From positions 179,398 to 243,397 of the forward strand of contig NZ_CABVOU010000027.1 of assembly GCF_902500215.1 (NCBI RefSeq): 64,000 bases of DNA. Reading direction: 5' to 3'. How positions within the stretch are numbered: the first letter of the stretch is position 1; the number at the start of each line of letters is the position of its first letter. Shown here in pieces: positions 16,511-25,296 of the stretch. This DNA is from Halomonas lysinitropha. GTDB taxonomy: Bacteria > Pseudomonadota > Gammaproteobacteria > Pseudomonadales > Halomonadaceae. The translations under genes and the position numbers were made by a program. The notes beneath the pieces were generated by a model. The model was not told where the DNA came from. It did not search any database and saw only the letters and a program-made list of their open reading frames with translations.

Positions 16511-17512
16511 TCATTCCACCGCGAGGGCGGCGTCGATCAGGGCCTGGCCGTTCTCGACGTTATCGGCGAAGTTCTTGTAGGAGCTCTGCTTGGCGATCTC
16601 CAGCCAGGCGTTGTAGTCCGCCTCGCTCATGCTGACCACCTCGACGCCGTTCTCCTCGAATACCTCGACCATCTGCTGATCCAGGTTCGCGGCCTCGTCG
16701 GCGAAGAACGCCTCGGCCTCCTGGCTGGCCGTCATCAGGGCCTCTTGCTGCTCCTCGTCGAGCCCCTGCCAGACCTGCTCGGAGATCAGGATCGGCTCGT
16801 ACATGAACCACAGGGCGTGTTCCCCGGGGGCGGTCAGGCAGTCCACCTGCTCGTAGAGGCGATAGGAGACGAAGGACATGGAGGAGGTATTGGCGGCGTC
16901 CAGTACGCCGGTCTGCATGGCGGTATAGATCTCCGAGGAGGGCATCGAGGCGATCGAAGCGCCGGCGGCCTCCAGCATCTGCTCGAAGGCGGGGCCGGCG
17001 GCGCGGAAATTCTGCCCTTCCACGGTGTCCGGCGAGGTGATGCAGTTCAGGCTGGACGCGAACGCTCCCGAGAGCCAGGCGTCGGCCAGTACCCGGGCGC
17101 CGCCTTCCTGGATGACCTCCTTGATCATGTCCATGAACTCGGAGTCGTTCAGCCGCTGGGCGTGCTCGTGGTTGCGCACCAGGCCGGGCATCAGGGTGGC
17201 GGAGAATTCGGGATGGCGACCGCTGGCGTAGTCGAGGGGCAGCGCGGTGATGTCCAGGCGGCCGCGAGCCAGGGCGCCCCACTGCTCGCGTGCCTTGAAC
17301 AGCGACTGGCCCGGGTAGACCTCGATCTCCAGCCCTACGTCGGCCTCGGCGACCTTGTCGGCCATCATCTGCACCATCTCGTCGCGCACATCGCCCTGTC
17401 CTCCGGGGAACTGGTGGGAGGCGCGCAGCACGGTCTGGGCGGAAGCGGTAGAGCTCACGGCGATGGCGGCCAGGGCCAGGCTCGCCACGATGGGGGTGAG
17501 TGAGGGTTTCAT
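16511..17512 (-). CDS. TRAP transporter periplasmic solute-binding protein (DctP-type), probably malonate
   Basis: The 333-residue protein starts MKPSLTPIVASLALAAIAV, with signal peptide cleavage after ASA near residue 25. Mature motifs ASHQFPGGQGDVRDEMVQMM and IEVYPGQSLFKAREQWGAL, and the FRAAGPAFEQMLEAAGASIASMP region, are typical of DctP proteins, whose conserved Arg binds the substrate carboxylate. The ATG at 17512 follows GGAG; a longer frame to 17578 would place residues before the signal peptide. It is the first gene of the malonate operon and divergent from the GntR regulator. Confidence 0.9.
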   Translation of the reverse strand: MKPSLTPIVASLALAAIAVSSTASAQTVLRASHQFPGGQGDVRDEMVQMMADKVAEADVGLEIEVYPGQSLFKAREQWGALARGRLDITALPLDYASGRHPEFSATLMPGLVRNHEHAQRLNDSEFMDMIKEVIQEGGARVLADAWLSGAFASSLNCITSPDTVEGQNFRAAGPAFEQMLEAAGASIASMPSSEIYTAMQTGVLDAANTSSMSFVSYRLYEQVDCLTAPGEHALWFMYEPILISEQVWQGLDEEQQEALMTASQEAEAFFADEAANLDQQMVEVFEENGVEVVSMSEADYNAWLEIAKQSSYKNFADNVENGQALIDAALAVE

Positions 17513-17563
17513 GGCATCTCCAGAGATATTGTTGTTGTGACATGTAATGTTCATCAGCGCAGC

Positions 17564-17577
17564 TGATATATACATCA
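17564..17577. promoter_or_regulatory. Putative GntR (MatR-like) operator
   Basis: TGATATATACATCA is a 14-bp near-perfect dyad (12 of 14 positions symmetric) in the 169-bp divergent region, about 50 bp before the dctP ATG and 105 bp before the regulator start. Its size, AT core and symmetry fit FadR/FCD-type GntR sites; the Rhizobium MatR site, as I recall it, is of similar size with a GTATAC core. Confidence 0.5.
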
Positions 17578-17681
17578 ATAGCCCTTTGGCTATACTAGCG
17601 TCAATTCGGGCGAGCTAGACAATGGTAGAAGTCCTGCCGTGTCCAGCGCCCGAGTGGCGCAGGGAAGGAGGGAGAAACCGC

Positions 17682-18353
17682 ATGAAACGGTCCAACGCCC
17701 AGCGGCTCCGGGATGCCCTGGAGGACGACATCATCAACGGCCGCCGGGCACCTGGCGAGCGCCTCGATCCCGAGGCCCTGTGCCAGGATTTCGAGGTGTC
17801 TCGCACTCCGGTGCGCGAGGCCATCCAGCAGCTGGTAGCCAGTGGCCTGGTCACGGTGACGCCGAAGAAGGGCACCTTTGTCGCCCGGGTGGGCCTCGAC
17901 CAGTTGATCGAGATGTTCGAGGTGATGGCGGAGCTGGAGGGCATGTGCGGACGGCTCGCCGCGCGTCGCATCAACGAGGAGGAACTGGTCACTCTGCGCG
18001 AGGCCCTGGCGCGCTGCGAGTCCGCGGAAGCCGCCGGCGACACCAACGAGTACTACTACGAGAACGAAGGCTTTCACAACGCCATCTATGCGGCCAGCCA
18101 CAACGGCTTCCTGGCCGAGGAGGCGCGTCAGCTCAAGCAGCGCCTCAAGCCCTATCGCCGCTTGCAGCTGCAGGTCCGCAAGCGCATGGGCCGCTCCCTG
18201 GCCGAGCATCGCGATATCCTCGCGGCCATCGAACGCGGCGATGCCAATGAGGCCGAACACCTGCTGCGCGAACACGTCCTGATCCAGGGCGAGCGCTTCA
18301 GCGACTTCGTCTCCAGCGTACGTCGCTTCGGGGCCCGGCTGGACGCCGTCTGA
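17682..18353 (+). CDS. GntR-family (FadR/FCD) transcriptional regulator of the malonate operon
   Basis: The 223-residue regulator has an N-terminal winged helix (RLRDALEDDIINGRRAPGERLDPEALCQDFEVSRTPVREAIQQL pattern, residues about 7-52) and a C-terminal all-helical FCD domain with the metal- or ligand-binding residues spread through NEYYYENEGFHNAIYAASHN and the late LAEHRDILAAI. I use the ATG at 17682 because GGAAGGAGGGAG directly precedes it. It is divergent from the TRAP/malonate genes and so is the probable malonate-responsive repressor (MatR role), by inference. Confidence 0.88.
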   Translation: MKRSNAQRLRDALEDDIINGRRAPGERLDPEALCQDFEVSRTPVREAIQQLVASGLVTVTPKKGTFVARVGLDQLIEMFEVMAELEGMCGRLAARRINEEELVTLREALARCESAEAAGDTNEYYYENEGFHNAIYAASHNGFLAEEARQLKQRLKPYRRLQLQVRKRMGRSLAEHRDILAAIERGDANEAEHLLREHVLIQGERFSDFVSSVRRFGARLDAV

Positions 18354-18446
18354 TGGAACCGATCAGGTGGCGTCCCGCCGGGCCCCACTCTGGCAGGACT
18401 CCCGGTGTTGCCGGATGAGGGCTCCTTCCCGGGAGTACCGCGGCGG

Positions 18447-19331
18447 TCAGTGCGAGGCCGTCATGCTACCGGCGAGTACCAGCACGGCCGCCACCGGCAG
18501 CCGCCAGTCCGGCGCCGTGACGCCGGCCAGCACCAGAAACAGAGTGGCGAGCACCGGCACGGCGTGGGCCAGATTGCCCAGCCGTCCTGCCTGCGGGTCG
18601 CGCATGGCACGATCCCAGGCGAGCATGGCGATGCCGTAGGGCCCCAGGCCCAGGGCCGCCGTGGCCAGCAGTTCCGCGGGCGAGGGCAGCTCGCTCACCC
18701 CCTCCAGTGCCAGGCTGGCAACGCCCGTCATGACGCTGGCGATCAGAAGCAGATGTGGCATGCGCTCGCCGAGACGATATCCCGGGATCTGGCAGGTCAG
18801 GGAGTAGAGCGCCCAGCACAGCGCCGCCACCAGCGCCTGCAGGTAGCCGCCCCAGGCGCCGGAGATTCCGCCCGTCAGGGCCTGGGGCGCGACCAGCAGG
18901 GCAGCGCCCGAGAACGCCAGCAAGGCACCGATCACCGTGGTGCGCGGCAGGCGGCGCAGCACCAGCCAGCGACTGGCCAGCAGGAAGAGCACTGGCCAGG
19001 AGTAGATGATCAGCGCCGCCTCGGCGACTGGCGCCAGGGAAAGGCTGGCGAAGCTGGCGCCCACTGCCCCGGCCATCAGCAGTGGAACGCCGAGGTGGAC
19101 GACCACGCCATGGCCCCTCGAGAGCGCTTCCCCTGGGTACCGGTGGCCGCGGGCCATGGGCAAGGTGCCCAGGGCCCCGGCCAGCAGCGCCAGCGCCGAG
19201 AGGCGCAGCGGAGGCAGTTCCCCGGTGGCGCTCACCAGCAGGGGCACCAGCGCCCAGAGCACCACCGCGAGCCCGGCGGCGCCGGCGCCATGCCAAGGTA
19301 AGCGTGTGAGTCTGGATGTCTGGCTGTGCAT
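18447..19331 (-). CDS. EamA/DMT-family transporter
   Basis: The 294-residue membrane protein has about ten predicted helices in two EamA repeats (residues about 14-135 and 150-290). It starts with WHGAGAAGLAVVLWALVPLLV and carries SLAPVAEAALIIYSWPVLF in the first repeat. Such proteins usually export amino acids or other metabolites; the YddG/RhtA kind is plausible, but the substrate is unknown. It is divergent from a LysR gene that most likely controls it, with dyad sequences between them. Confidence 0.82.
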   Translation of the reverse strand: MHSQTSRLTRLPWHGAGAAGLAVVLWALVPLLVSATGELPPLRLSALALLAGALGTLPMARGHRYPGEALSRGHGVVVHLGVPLLMAGAVGASFASLSLAPVAEAALIIYSWPVLFLLASRWLVLRRLPRTTVIGALLAFSGAALLVAPQALTGGISGAWGGYLQALVAALCWALYSLTCQIPGYRLGERMPHLLLIASVMTGVASLALEGVSELPSPAELLATAALGLGPYGIAMLAWDRAMRDPQAGRLGNLAHAVPVLATLFLVLAGVTAPDWRLPVAAVLVLAGSMTASH

Positions 19332-19382
19332 GGTGATGACCTTCTTGCCCGGTGGGTGACGAGGCTATGCTAGGCGGTCCAT

Positions 19383-19436
19383 AATCATCACGATAACGAT
19401 CATTCTTGATCTCTTTCATCAAGGTTGGTGATGATT
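19383..19436. promoter_or_regulatory. Nested palindromes in the EamA/LysR divergent promoter
   Basis: CTTGAT-N7-ATCAAG (19405-19423) is a perfect dyad that contains the T-N11-A core of LysR boxes. It is nested inside a second perfect inverted repeat, AATCATCAC (19383-19391) and GTGATGATT (19428-19436). Both lie between the divergent genes, just before the LysR start, as expected for autoregulation and control of the exporter. Confidence 0.55.
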
Positions 19437-19438
19437 TG

Positions 19439-20311
19439 ATGCGTGCCCCGACCCTGGACCTCGCCCTGCTGCGGACCCTGGTGGCCATCGCCGACACGGG
19501 CAGCGTCACTGCTGCCGCGAGGCGCCTGTCCTATACCCAGTCCACCATCAGCATGCAGCTGCAGCGGCTGGAGAGCGCGCTGGGTGTCTCCCTCCACGAG
19601 CGAGAAGGTCGTCGCCTGCGCTTCACCGCCGAGGGTGATCGCCTGCTGGGCCATGCCCGCCGGCTGCTGGCGCTCAATGACGAAGCCCTGGCCGACATGC
19701 GGGCGCGGCGGGTCACCGGCGAGCTGAACCTGGGGATCCCGGAGGATTACGCCAGCCTGCTCACTTCGGTATTCTCCTGGTTCCATCAGATCTATCCCGA
19801 GGTGCGGCTGCAGGTGACCTGCGGCACCAGCGCCCACCTGATGGAGCGGGTGCGTGCGGATGAGCTGGACCTGGCGCTGGTCACCCGCCAGCGAAACTCG
19901 CCGGGTGGCGAGATGATCCGTCGTGAGCCGCTGGCCTGGGCGGTGGGGCTGCAGCACCAGCCTGCGCTCTCCGACCCGTTGCCCCTGGGGCTCTACTCCC
20001 CGGGTGCCGACCTCTTCCGCGAAGTGGCCGAGCAGGCGCTGGCCGCCGCCGGCCGCGACTGGCGGGTGGCCTACATGAGCCAGTCCATGGTCGGTCTGGG
20101 CCCGGTGGTGCAGGCGGGGCTGGCCATCGTGGTGGTGACTCGCAGCATGTTGACGCCGCAACTGCGTGCGCTGGACGAGTCGAGCGGCCTGCCGCCGCTG
20201 CCCGCCGTGGAGCTGGCCCTGCATCGCGCCGCGCGGCGGCCCACCGAGCCGGCGCGGCGCCTGGCCGAACTGATTCGCGAGCAGCTTTCGCCGGCCGGCC
20301 TCCCCAGTTGA
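19439..20311 (+). CDS. LysR-family transcriptional regulator
   Basis: The 290-residue LysR protein has an N-terminal helix-turn-helix (LALLRTLVAIADTGSVTAAARRLSYTQSTIS pattern) and a C-terminal periplasmic-binding-like effector domain starting near residue 90 (GELNLGIPEDYASLL). The ATG at 19439 gives the family N-terminus; the in-frame TTG at 19406 is less likely and would lie inside the putative operator. It is divergent from the EamA transporter at 18447-19331, its probable target. The effector is unknown. Confidence 0.88.
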   Translation: MRAPTLDLALLRTLVAIADTGSVTAAARRLSYTQSTISMQLQRLESALGVSLHEREGRRLRFTAEGDRLLGHARRLLALNDEALADMRARRVTGELNLGIPEDYASLLTSVFSWFHQIYPEVRLQVTCGTSAHLMERVRADELDLALVTRQRNSPGGEMIRREPLAWAVGLQHQPALSDPLPLGLYSPGADLFREVAEQALAAAGRDWRVAYMSQSMVGLGPVVQAGLAIVVVTRSMLTPQLRALDESSGLPPLPAVELALHRAARRPTEPARRLAELIREQLSPAGLPS

Positions 20312-20408
20312 GGCCGAGAGGAGAGCGACAGGTCGAAAGCCGCAATCCCGAGCGTTATACTCGGGTATTCATCCTCAGGCCGGGTCACGGCCGTCGATCG
20401 GAGTCGCC

Positions 20409-21881
20409 ATGTTTCCCGAGTTCACCCTTCGCTACGCTCGCCTCCCGGATCGGTTCTTCCTGCGCTTCGACCCCGTGCCGGTGAAGGCGCCGCGGCTGGT
20501 GGCCTTCAATCGGGCGCTGGCCGAGCAGCTGGGATTTGACCTGACCGCCTTCGACGAGCAGCAGGCCGCCGAATGGTTTGCCGGCAATACCGTGCCGGAA
20601 GGGGCCGTTCCGCTGGCGCAGGCCTATGCCGGCCACCAGTTTGGCCACTTCAATCCCCGCCTGGGCGACGGTCGGGCGGTGCTGCTCGGCGAGGTGACCG
20701 ACCGCGAGGGCCACCTGCGTGATATCCAGCTCAAGGGTGCCGGCTGCACGCCCTTTTCCCGCGGCGCCGACGGCCGAGCCCCCCTGGGCCCGGTGCTGCG
20801 CGAGTACCTCATCAGCGAGGCGATGCACCTGCTGGGCGTGCCCACTACCCGGGCCCTGGCTGCGGTCACCACCGGTGAGCGCGTCTTCCGGCGTGTGCCG
20901 GAGCCCGGTGCCGTGCTGACCCGCGTTGCCGCCAGCCACCTGCGGGTGGGTACCTTCCAGTACTTCGCCGCCCGCGAGGACCTGGAGGCCGTGCGCACCC
21001 TGGCCGATCTGGCCATCGAGCGCCACTACCCTGAGCTTGCGAGTAGAGAAGAGAGCGAGCGCTATCTGGCGCTGGTGGAGGCGGTGCAGGCGCGGCAGGC
21101 GGCGCTGGTGGCCAAGTGGATGGGGCTGGGCTTCATCCACGGGGTGATGAACACCGACAACTGCAGCATCGCCGGCGAGACCATCGACTATGGCCCTTGT
21201 GCCTTCATGGAGGCCTATGATCCGGACACCCTGTTCAGCTCCATCGACGAGGGGGGTCGCTACGCCTATCGCAACCAGCCGTGGATCGCCCAGTGGAACC
21301 TGGCACGCTTCGCCGAGACACTATTGCCACTGATCGACGATGACCAGGAGCGCGCCGTGGACGGTGCCACCACGGTGATCAAGGCTTTCGAGGAGCAGTA
21401 CGAGGCCGAATGGCTGGTGGTGATGCGTGAGAAGCTGGGGCTGGTGAAGCAGGAGGAGGGCGATCGTGCGCTGGTCGAGGCCTTCCTCGAGGCCCTGCAA
21501 TCCGGCCGTGCCGACTTCACCCTGGCCTTCCGCCGCTTGAGCGAGGCGGTCGAGGAGGACGCTCCAACGCTGCTCGAGCTGTTCGAGACCCGGGAAGGTA
21601 TCGAGGCCTGGCTGCCGCGCTGGCGCGAGCGGCTGGCCCGGGAGGAGGTCGGCCCGGAGGCGATCGCCGAGCGCTTGCGCACGGTCAACCCGCTCTACAT
21701 TCCCCGCAACCACAAGGTGGAGGAGGCCCTCACCGCGGCTGCCGAGGACAACGATTTCACCCCCTTCGAAGCGCTGCGCGAAGTGCTGGCCGATCCCTTC
21801 ACCGAGCAGCCCGGACGCGAGGCGTATGCCTTGCCGGCGCCACCCACCGCGGCCGTGTTCCGCACCTTCTGCGGGACCTGA
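20409..21881 (+). CDS. selO: Protein adenylyltransferase SelO (YdiU/UPF0061 pseudokinase)
   Basis: The 490-residue SelO family protein transfers AMP from ATP to Ser, Thr or Tyr of target proteins and is linked to redox stress. Family motifs include YAGHQFGHFNPRLGDGRAVLLGE, DIQLKGAGCTPFSRGADGRAPLGP, and HGVMNTDNCSIAGETIDYGPCAF with the metal-binding Asn and Asp. The conserved Cys near the C-terminus occurs as FCGT rather than the CSS-type ending I recall for E. coli. It stands alone; a CCCGAG-N7-CTCGGG dyad and a TATACT box lie about 50 bp upstream. The ATG at 20409 gives the usual N-terminus. Confidence 0.95.
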   Translation: MFPEFTLRYARLPDRFFLRFDPVPVKAPRLVAFNRALAEQLGFDLTAFDEQQAAEWFAGNTVPEGAVPLAQAYAGHQFGHFNPRLGDGRAVLLGEVTDREGHLRDIQLKGAGCTPFSRGADGRAPLGPVLREYLISEAMHLLGVPTTRALAAVTTGERVFRRVPEPGAVLTRVAASHLRVGTFQYFAAREDLEAVRTLADLAIERHYPELASREESERYLALVEAVQARQAALVAKWMGLGFIHGVMNTDNCSIAGETIDYGPCAFMEAYDPDTLFSSIDEGGRYAYRNQPWIAQWNLARFAETLLPLIDDDQERAVDGATTVIKAFEEQYEAEWLVVMREKLGLVKQEEGDRALVEAFLEALQSGRADFTLAFRRLSEAVEEDAPTLLELFETREGIEAWLPRWRERLAREEVGPEAIAERLRTVNPLYIPRNHKVEEALTAAAEDNDFTPFEALREVLADPFTEQPGREAYALPAPPTAAVFRTFCGT

Positions 21882-22100
21882 ACAGGCTTGCAGCAATAAG
21901 CGCCTCATCCGCCAGTCGAGACGATTCCTGCCGCTTGGCGGCACTCCATTCTTCCGAAAAATCTCTCACGCCATCCATTGCAGGTGTTCGATCGACCGTT
22001 CGGCAGGTCATTGTGCCAGGCGCCCGAGGGGGCACGTCTTCGTGGGCGTGGCCACATGAGTTCCCAGCATCAATGCCTTGGAGTGAATTCTCCCGTTGAT

Positions 22101-22129
22101 TTGACAGTTGTGAAACGACGTACTGATAT
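22101..22129 (+). promoter_or_regulatory. Sigma-70 promoter of the ABC importer operon
   Basis: TTGACA (22101-22106), a 17-bp spacer and TGATAT (22124-22129) stand 38 bp before the first start codon, in a locally AT-richer stretch. Confidence 0.55.
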
Positions 22130-22166
22130 TGAGCTGGTGAAATAACAAAACCCACCAACAAGTGAG

Positions 22167-23030
22167 ATGATCATGAAAGGAATAAAAGTACCGCTCCTGC
22201 CTGCCGCCCTGATGGGGGCCGTCATCATCGGCAGCGGAATGGCTACGACCGCCTCCGCACAGGATCCTTACACAGTCGGCGTTGAAGCTTCCTTCCCCCC
22301 TTGGGCCTATGTTGAAGGGGGGGAGTTCAAGGGGATTGCCATTGATGCCATGGAGGCGATCGCCGAGGAGAGAGGCATCGAGATAGAGTTCCAGGACATG
22401 CCGTTCCCATCGCTGATTCCGGCACTCGCGGCGGAGAAGATCGATATTCTTGCCACCGGCCTTACTGTCACTGAAGAGCGTAGCGAGAACATCGACTTCA
22501 CCATCCCCTGGTGGGAAACCAACGACGTAGTGCTGGTGCCCGAAGATTCCGAACTCAACGTCTTTACCGCCGTTTGCTGTGGGGCCCGCGTGGGCGTGCA
22601 GGGCGGCTCTTCCCAGCAGGCCTGGATGGAAGAGAACGTGGTGAATTCCACGGATATTGATGTCGAGCTGGCCAAATACGACAATTACGTTACCGCAGTT
22701 GACGACATGGCGATCGGTCGTATCTCTTCTGTGATCGTTGACGATACCTCCGCGCAGGAGTACATAAACGCTGGCAAGCCAGTGAAGATGGCGGGCAAGA
22801 TCTTTATCCGTGCACCGCTGGCGCTGGCGGTATCCAAGGATGACCCCCAGGAGATCCTCGGCGAACTGAACCAGGGCATACTGGCCATCTATGAATCCGG
22901 TGAATGGGGCGAGATTGTCAATGGATACATCCCGGGGGTTACTATCCCTGCGATTCCGGGGCACATGCCGAATTTTGTGGACACTTATCAAAAACCCGTC
23001 GCCGGTCTTCCCGAGCTAGGTAACGAATAA
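22167..23030 (+). CDS. ABC transporter substrate-binding protein, polar amino-acid family (SBP_bac_3)
   Basis: The 287-residue periplasmic binding protein has a signal peptide (cleavage after ASAQ near residue 31) and the family-3 signature: VGVEASFPPWAYVEGGEFKG, then GIAIDAMEAIAEERG and DILATGLTVTEERSENIDFT. These shape the amino-acid alpha-carboxylate and amine site. Ligand class (polar or cationic amino acid, or a derivative such as an opine) cannot be fixed. ATG at 22167 or 22173. First gene of a four-gene importer operon whose base composition is visibly less GC-rich than its neighbours. Confidence 0.9.
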   Translation: MIMKGIKVPLLPAALMGAVIIGSGMATTASAQDPYTVGVEASFPPWAYVEGGEFKGIAIDAMEAIAEERGIEIEFQDMPFPSLIPALAAEKIDILATGLTVTEERSENIDFTIPWWETNDVVLVPEDSELNVFTAVCCGARVGVQGGSSQQAWMEENVVNSTDIDVELAKYDNYVTAVDDMAIGRISSVIVDDTSAQEYINAGKPVKMAGKIFIRAPLALAVSKDDPQEILGELNQGILAIYESGEWGEIVNGYIPGVTIPAIPGHMPNFVDTYQKPVAGLPELGNE

Positions 23031-23092
23031 TTCGCTACGACGTCGGGCGCCTTTCCTGAAGGTGGGGCGCTCGTCATGTCAGGGAATTCGGC

Positions 23093-23761
23093 ATGGATAT
23101 ATACGATGTACTGTTACGCGATTTTCCCTTCCTGTTGAAGGGGCTAGGGGTGGCCATCGTGCTGTTGGCCGCCCTCCTCCTGATTGGCTTCGTGCTGGGA
23201 ATGGCTATCTGCATGGTGCAGCTATATGGCCCAAGGACACGGTTCGTGCAGTGGCCACTGACGCTCTATGAGCGTGTCTTTCGCGGCGTTCCGATCATCA
23301 TCATGTTGTTTATCTTTTTCTATGGCATGTCAGGTATTTTCGATATTTCGGCTTTCGGTGCTGCAATACTGGCCATGGGGTTGCGCTCGGCGGCCTATCA
23401 GTCCCAGATATTTCGTAGTGCCTTTCAGTCGGTACCAACCGGACAGATGATGGCTGCCCGGGCCATGGGCATGTCCAAGGTCAAGGCAATCCGCCATATT
23501 CTCTTTCCCCAGGCGGCGCGTCATGCTATCGGCCCCTGGACTAACGAGTTCTCCTCGGAAATCAAGGAGACCTCCCTGGCCTATGTCATCGGGGTGGTCG
23601 AGTTGACACGTCAGGCGCATTACATCATTACCAGTACCCAGGGCAACGTTTTGACGGTATTTGCCGTGGTGGCGCTGCTGTATTTCATCCTCAATCGGAC
23701 AGGCAATAGCCTGCTGTATTCCCTTGAGCGCAAGCTGGCTGTGCCGGGGTTCGAGAAATGA
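23093..23761 (+). CDS. ABC amino-acid transporter permease 1 (HisM-type)
   Basis: The 222-residue inner-membrane permease has five to six predicted helices and the EAA-type cytoplasmic loop MAARAMGMSKVKAIRHILFPQAAR (roughly residues 119-142), which docks on the ATPase. It follows the binding-protein gene after 62 bp that contain a possible hairpin around 23039-23076 (GACG...CGTC with inner AAGG/CCTT pairing). It pairs with the second permease encoded after the ATPase gene. Confidence 0.9.
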   Translation: MDIYDVLLRDFPFLLKGLGVAIVLLAALLLIGFVLGMAICMVQLYGPRTRFVQWPLTLYERVFRGVPIIIMLFIFFYGMSGIFDISAFGAAILAMGLRSAAYQSQIFRSAFQSVPTGQMMAARAMGMSKVKAIRHILFPQAARHAIGPWTNEFSSEIKETSLAYVIGVVELTRQAHYIITSTQGNVLTVFAVVALLYFILNRTGNSLLYSLERKLAVPGFEK

Positions 23762-23780
23762 CGCAAGAGGAATGCCGATA

Positions 23781-24521
23781 ATGGCCGACGATCTGATTCT
23801 GGACGTACAGGACGTGAAGAAGGCCTATGACGGCCTGGAGGTGCTCAAGGGTATCGGCTTCAGTCTAAGAAAGGGTGAGACCAAGGTGCTTATCGGACCC
23901 TCCGGTTCGGGCAAGAGTACCTTGTTGCGCTGTATCAATTACCTCACGGTGCCGGATGCGGGGCGCATCTACCTCAACGGCGAGGAGGTGCTGAACACCA
24001 ACATCGATGCCATGCGGGCGCGTATGGGCTTCGTCTTCCAGGACTTCAACCTCTTCTCTCACTTGACGGTGCTCGATAACGTGCGCATCTGCCAGATCAA
24101 GGTCAACGGGACGGACAAGGAGAGCGCTACCCAGCGGGCGCATCGCGAACTGGAGCGGGTTGGCCTGGGTGACAAGGCCGACGCTTACCCGGCTGAGCTT
24201 TCCGGGGGCCAGCAGCAGCGTGTCTCCATCGCAAGGGCATTGGCAATGGACCCTGATATACTGCTGTTCGACGAGCCCACCTCGGCCCTGGACCCGGAAT
24301 TGACCGGCGAGGTAGTGAGGGTGATGCAGCAACTGGCCGTCGAGGGCATGACCATGGTGGTGGTAACCCACGAGATGAGCTTCGCTCGCCAGGCTGCCGA
24401 CGAGATTATCTTTATCGAGAAGGGCCACATCGTCGAACAAGGGCCACCAGAGGCCATGTTTACCGAGTCCACGCATGAGCGGACTCGGGCCTTCCTCAAC
24501 GTCATCGCGGAGCACGGGTGA
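23781..24521 (+). CDS. ABC amino-acid transporter ATP-binding protein
   Basis: The 246-residue ATPase of the GlnQ/HisP type has Walker A GPSGSGKSTLLRC, Q-loop FQDFNLFSHLTV, signature LSGGQQQRVSIARAL, Walker B ILLFDEPTSALDPEL and the switch VTHEMSFA. I start at ATG 23781 (MADDLILDV), with AGAGGA 9 nt upstream; an ATG three codons earlier is too close to that site. It lies 19 bp after permease 1 and 3 bp before permease 2. Confidence 0.94.
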   Translation: MADDLILDVQDVKKAYDGLEVLKGIGFSLRKGETKVLIGPSGSGKSTLLRCINYLTVPDAGRIYLNGEEVLNTNIDAMRARMGFVFQDFNLFSHLTVLDNVRICQIKVNGTDKESATQRAHRELERVGLGDKADAYPAELSGGQQQRVSIARALAMDPDILLFDEPTSALDPELTGEVVRVMQQLAVEGMTMVVVTHEMSFARQAADEIIFIEKGHIVEQGPPEAMFTESTHERTRAFLNVIAEHG

Positions 24522-24524
24522 GCC

Positions 24525-25193
24525 ATGCTGGAATTCATCGAGTTCGGCATCGAGTGGCTCCCCGAGCTTCTCAAGGGCGTGCCGGTTGCGTTGGCGCTTT
24601 GGGTGATCGCCATCACCCTGGGATTTTTCCTTGGACTCTTGCTTTGCTGGGCCCGAGTCTACGGCAACAGGCTCTTCTATTGGAGCAGCACCGTCTACGT
24701 GGAACTCTTTCGCGGTACGCCGATGCTGGTACAAATGTTCTTCATCTACCTGGGCCTGCCCCATGTGGGTATCGTGTTCGACGCCTTCACTGCCGCGGTG
24801 ATCGCCATCACCCTTAACAGCGCGGCTTATCAGGCCGAGTACTTCCGCGGCTCGGTGTTGTCGGTACCGAAGGGCCAACTCGTGGCGGCGCGGGCCTGCG
24901 GCATGACCCAGTGGCAAGCGATTCGGCACATCATGGTGCCACAGGCGCTACGCCGGGTTATCCCGCAATGGTCGAATGAAGCGATCATTGAACTCAAGTT
25001 CACCTCCATTGCCTACACCATCGGCGTGGTTGAGATTACCTCCATCGCCTATGACATTGGCTCACGCACTCTTGATTTCTTCCTGGTCTTTCTCTGGGCA
25101 GGTCTGATCTATCTGGTGCTGACTTCCACGGTAGCGAGCCTGCTTGGCCTCCTCGAGCGGCGCACTTATGTTCCTGGGGTGACCAGCAAGTGA
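24525..25193 (+). CDS. ABC amino-acid transporter permease 2 (HisQ-type)
   Basis: The 222-residue permease has the loop VAARACGMTQWQAIRHIMVPQALR and the SAAYQAEYFRGSVLSVPKGQ segment that marks the polar amino-acid permease family. It forms a heterodimer with permease 1. It is the last gene of the importer operon, followed by a bidirectional stem-loop. Confidence 0.92.
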   Translation: MLEFIEFGIEWLPELLKGVPVALALWVIAITLGFFLGLLLCWARVYGNRLFYWSSTVYVELFRGTPMLVQMFFIYLGLPHVGIVFDAFTAAVIAITLNSAAYQAEYFRGSVLSVPKGQLVAARACGMTQWQAIRHIMVPQALRRVIPQWSNEAIIELKFTSIAYTIGVVEITSIAYDIGSRTLDFFLVFLWAGLIYLVLTSTVASLLGLLERRTYVPGVTSK

Positions 25194-25237
25194 TGCTTCA
25201 GGGAGACGTACGTAATCCTTTTGGCCAGGCAGAGTAG

Positions 25238-25275
25238 TGGCCGGGGGCATCATGTCTCGGCAATGACCCCGGCCA
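25238..25275. terminator. Bidirectional stem-loop between convergent ABC and cupin genes
   Basis: TGGCCGGGG (25238-25246) and CCCCGGCCA (25267-25275) form a perfect 9-bp stem with a 20-nt loop between two converging genes. Confidence 0.5.
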
Positions 25276-25296
25276 TTCTCACCAGTGAGCTGCGAT

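Noticed and set aside
18398..18436. Terminator between the GntR gene and the EamA gene
   Set aside because: ACTCCCGG and CCGGGAGT can pair, but the loop is 23 nt and there is no T-run; too weak to list as a feature.
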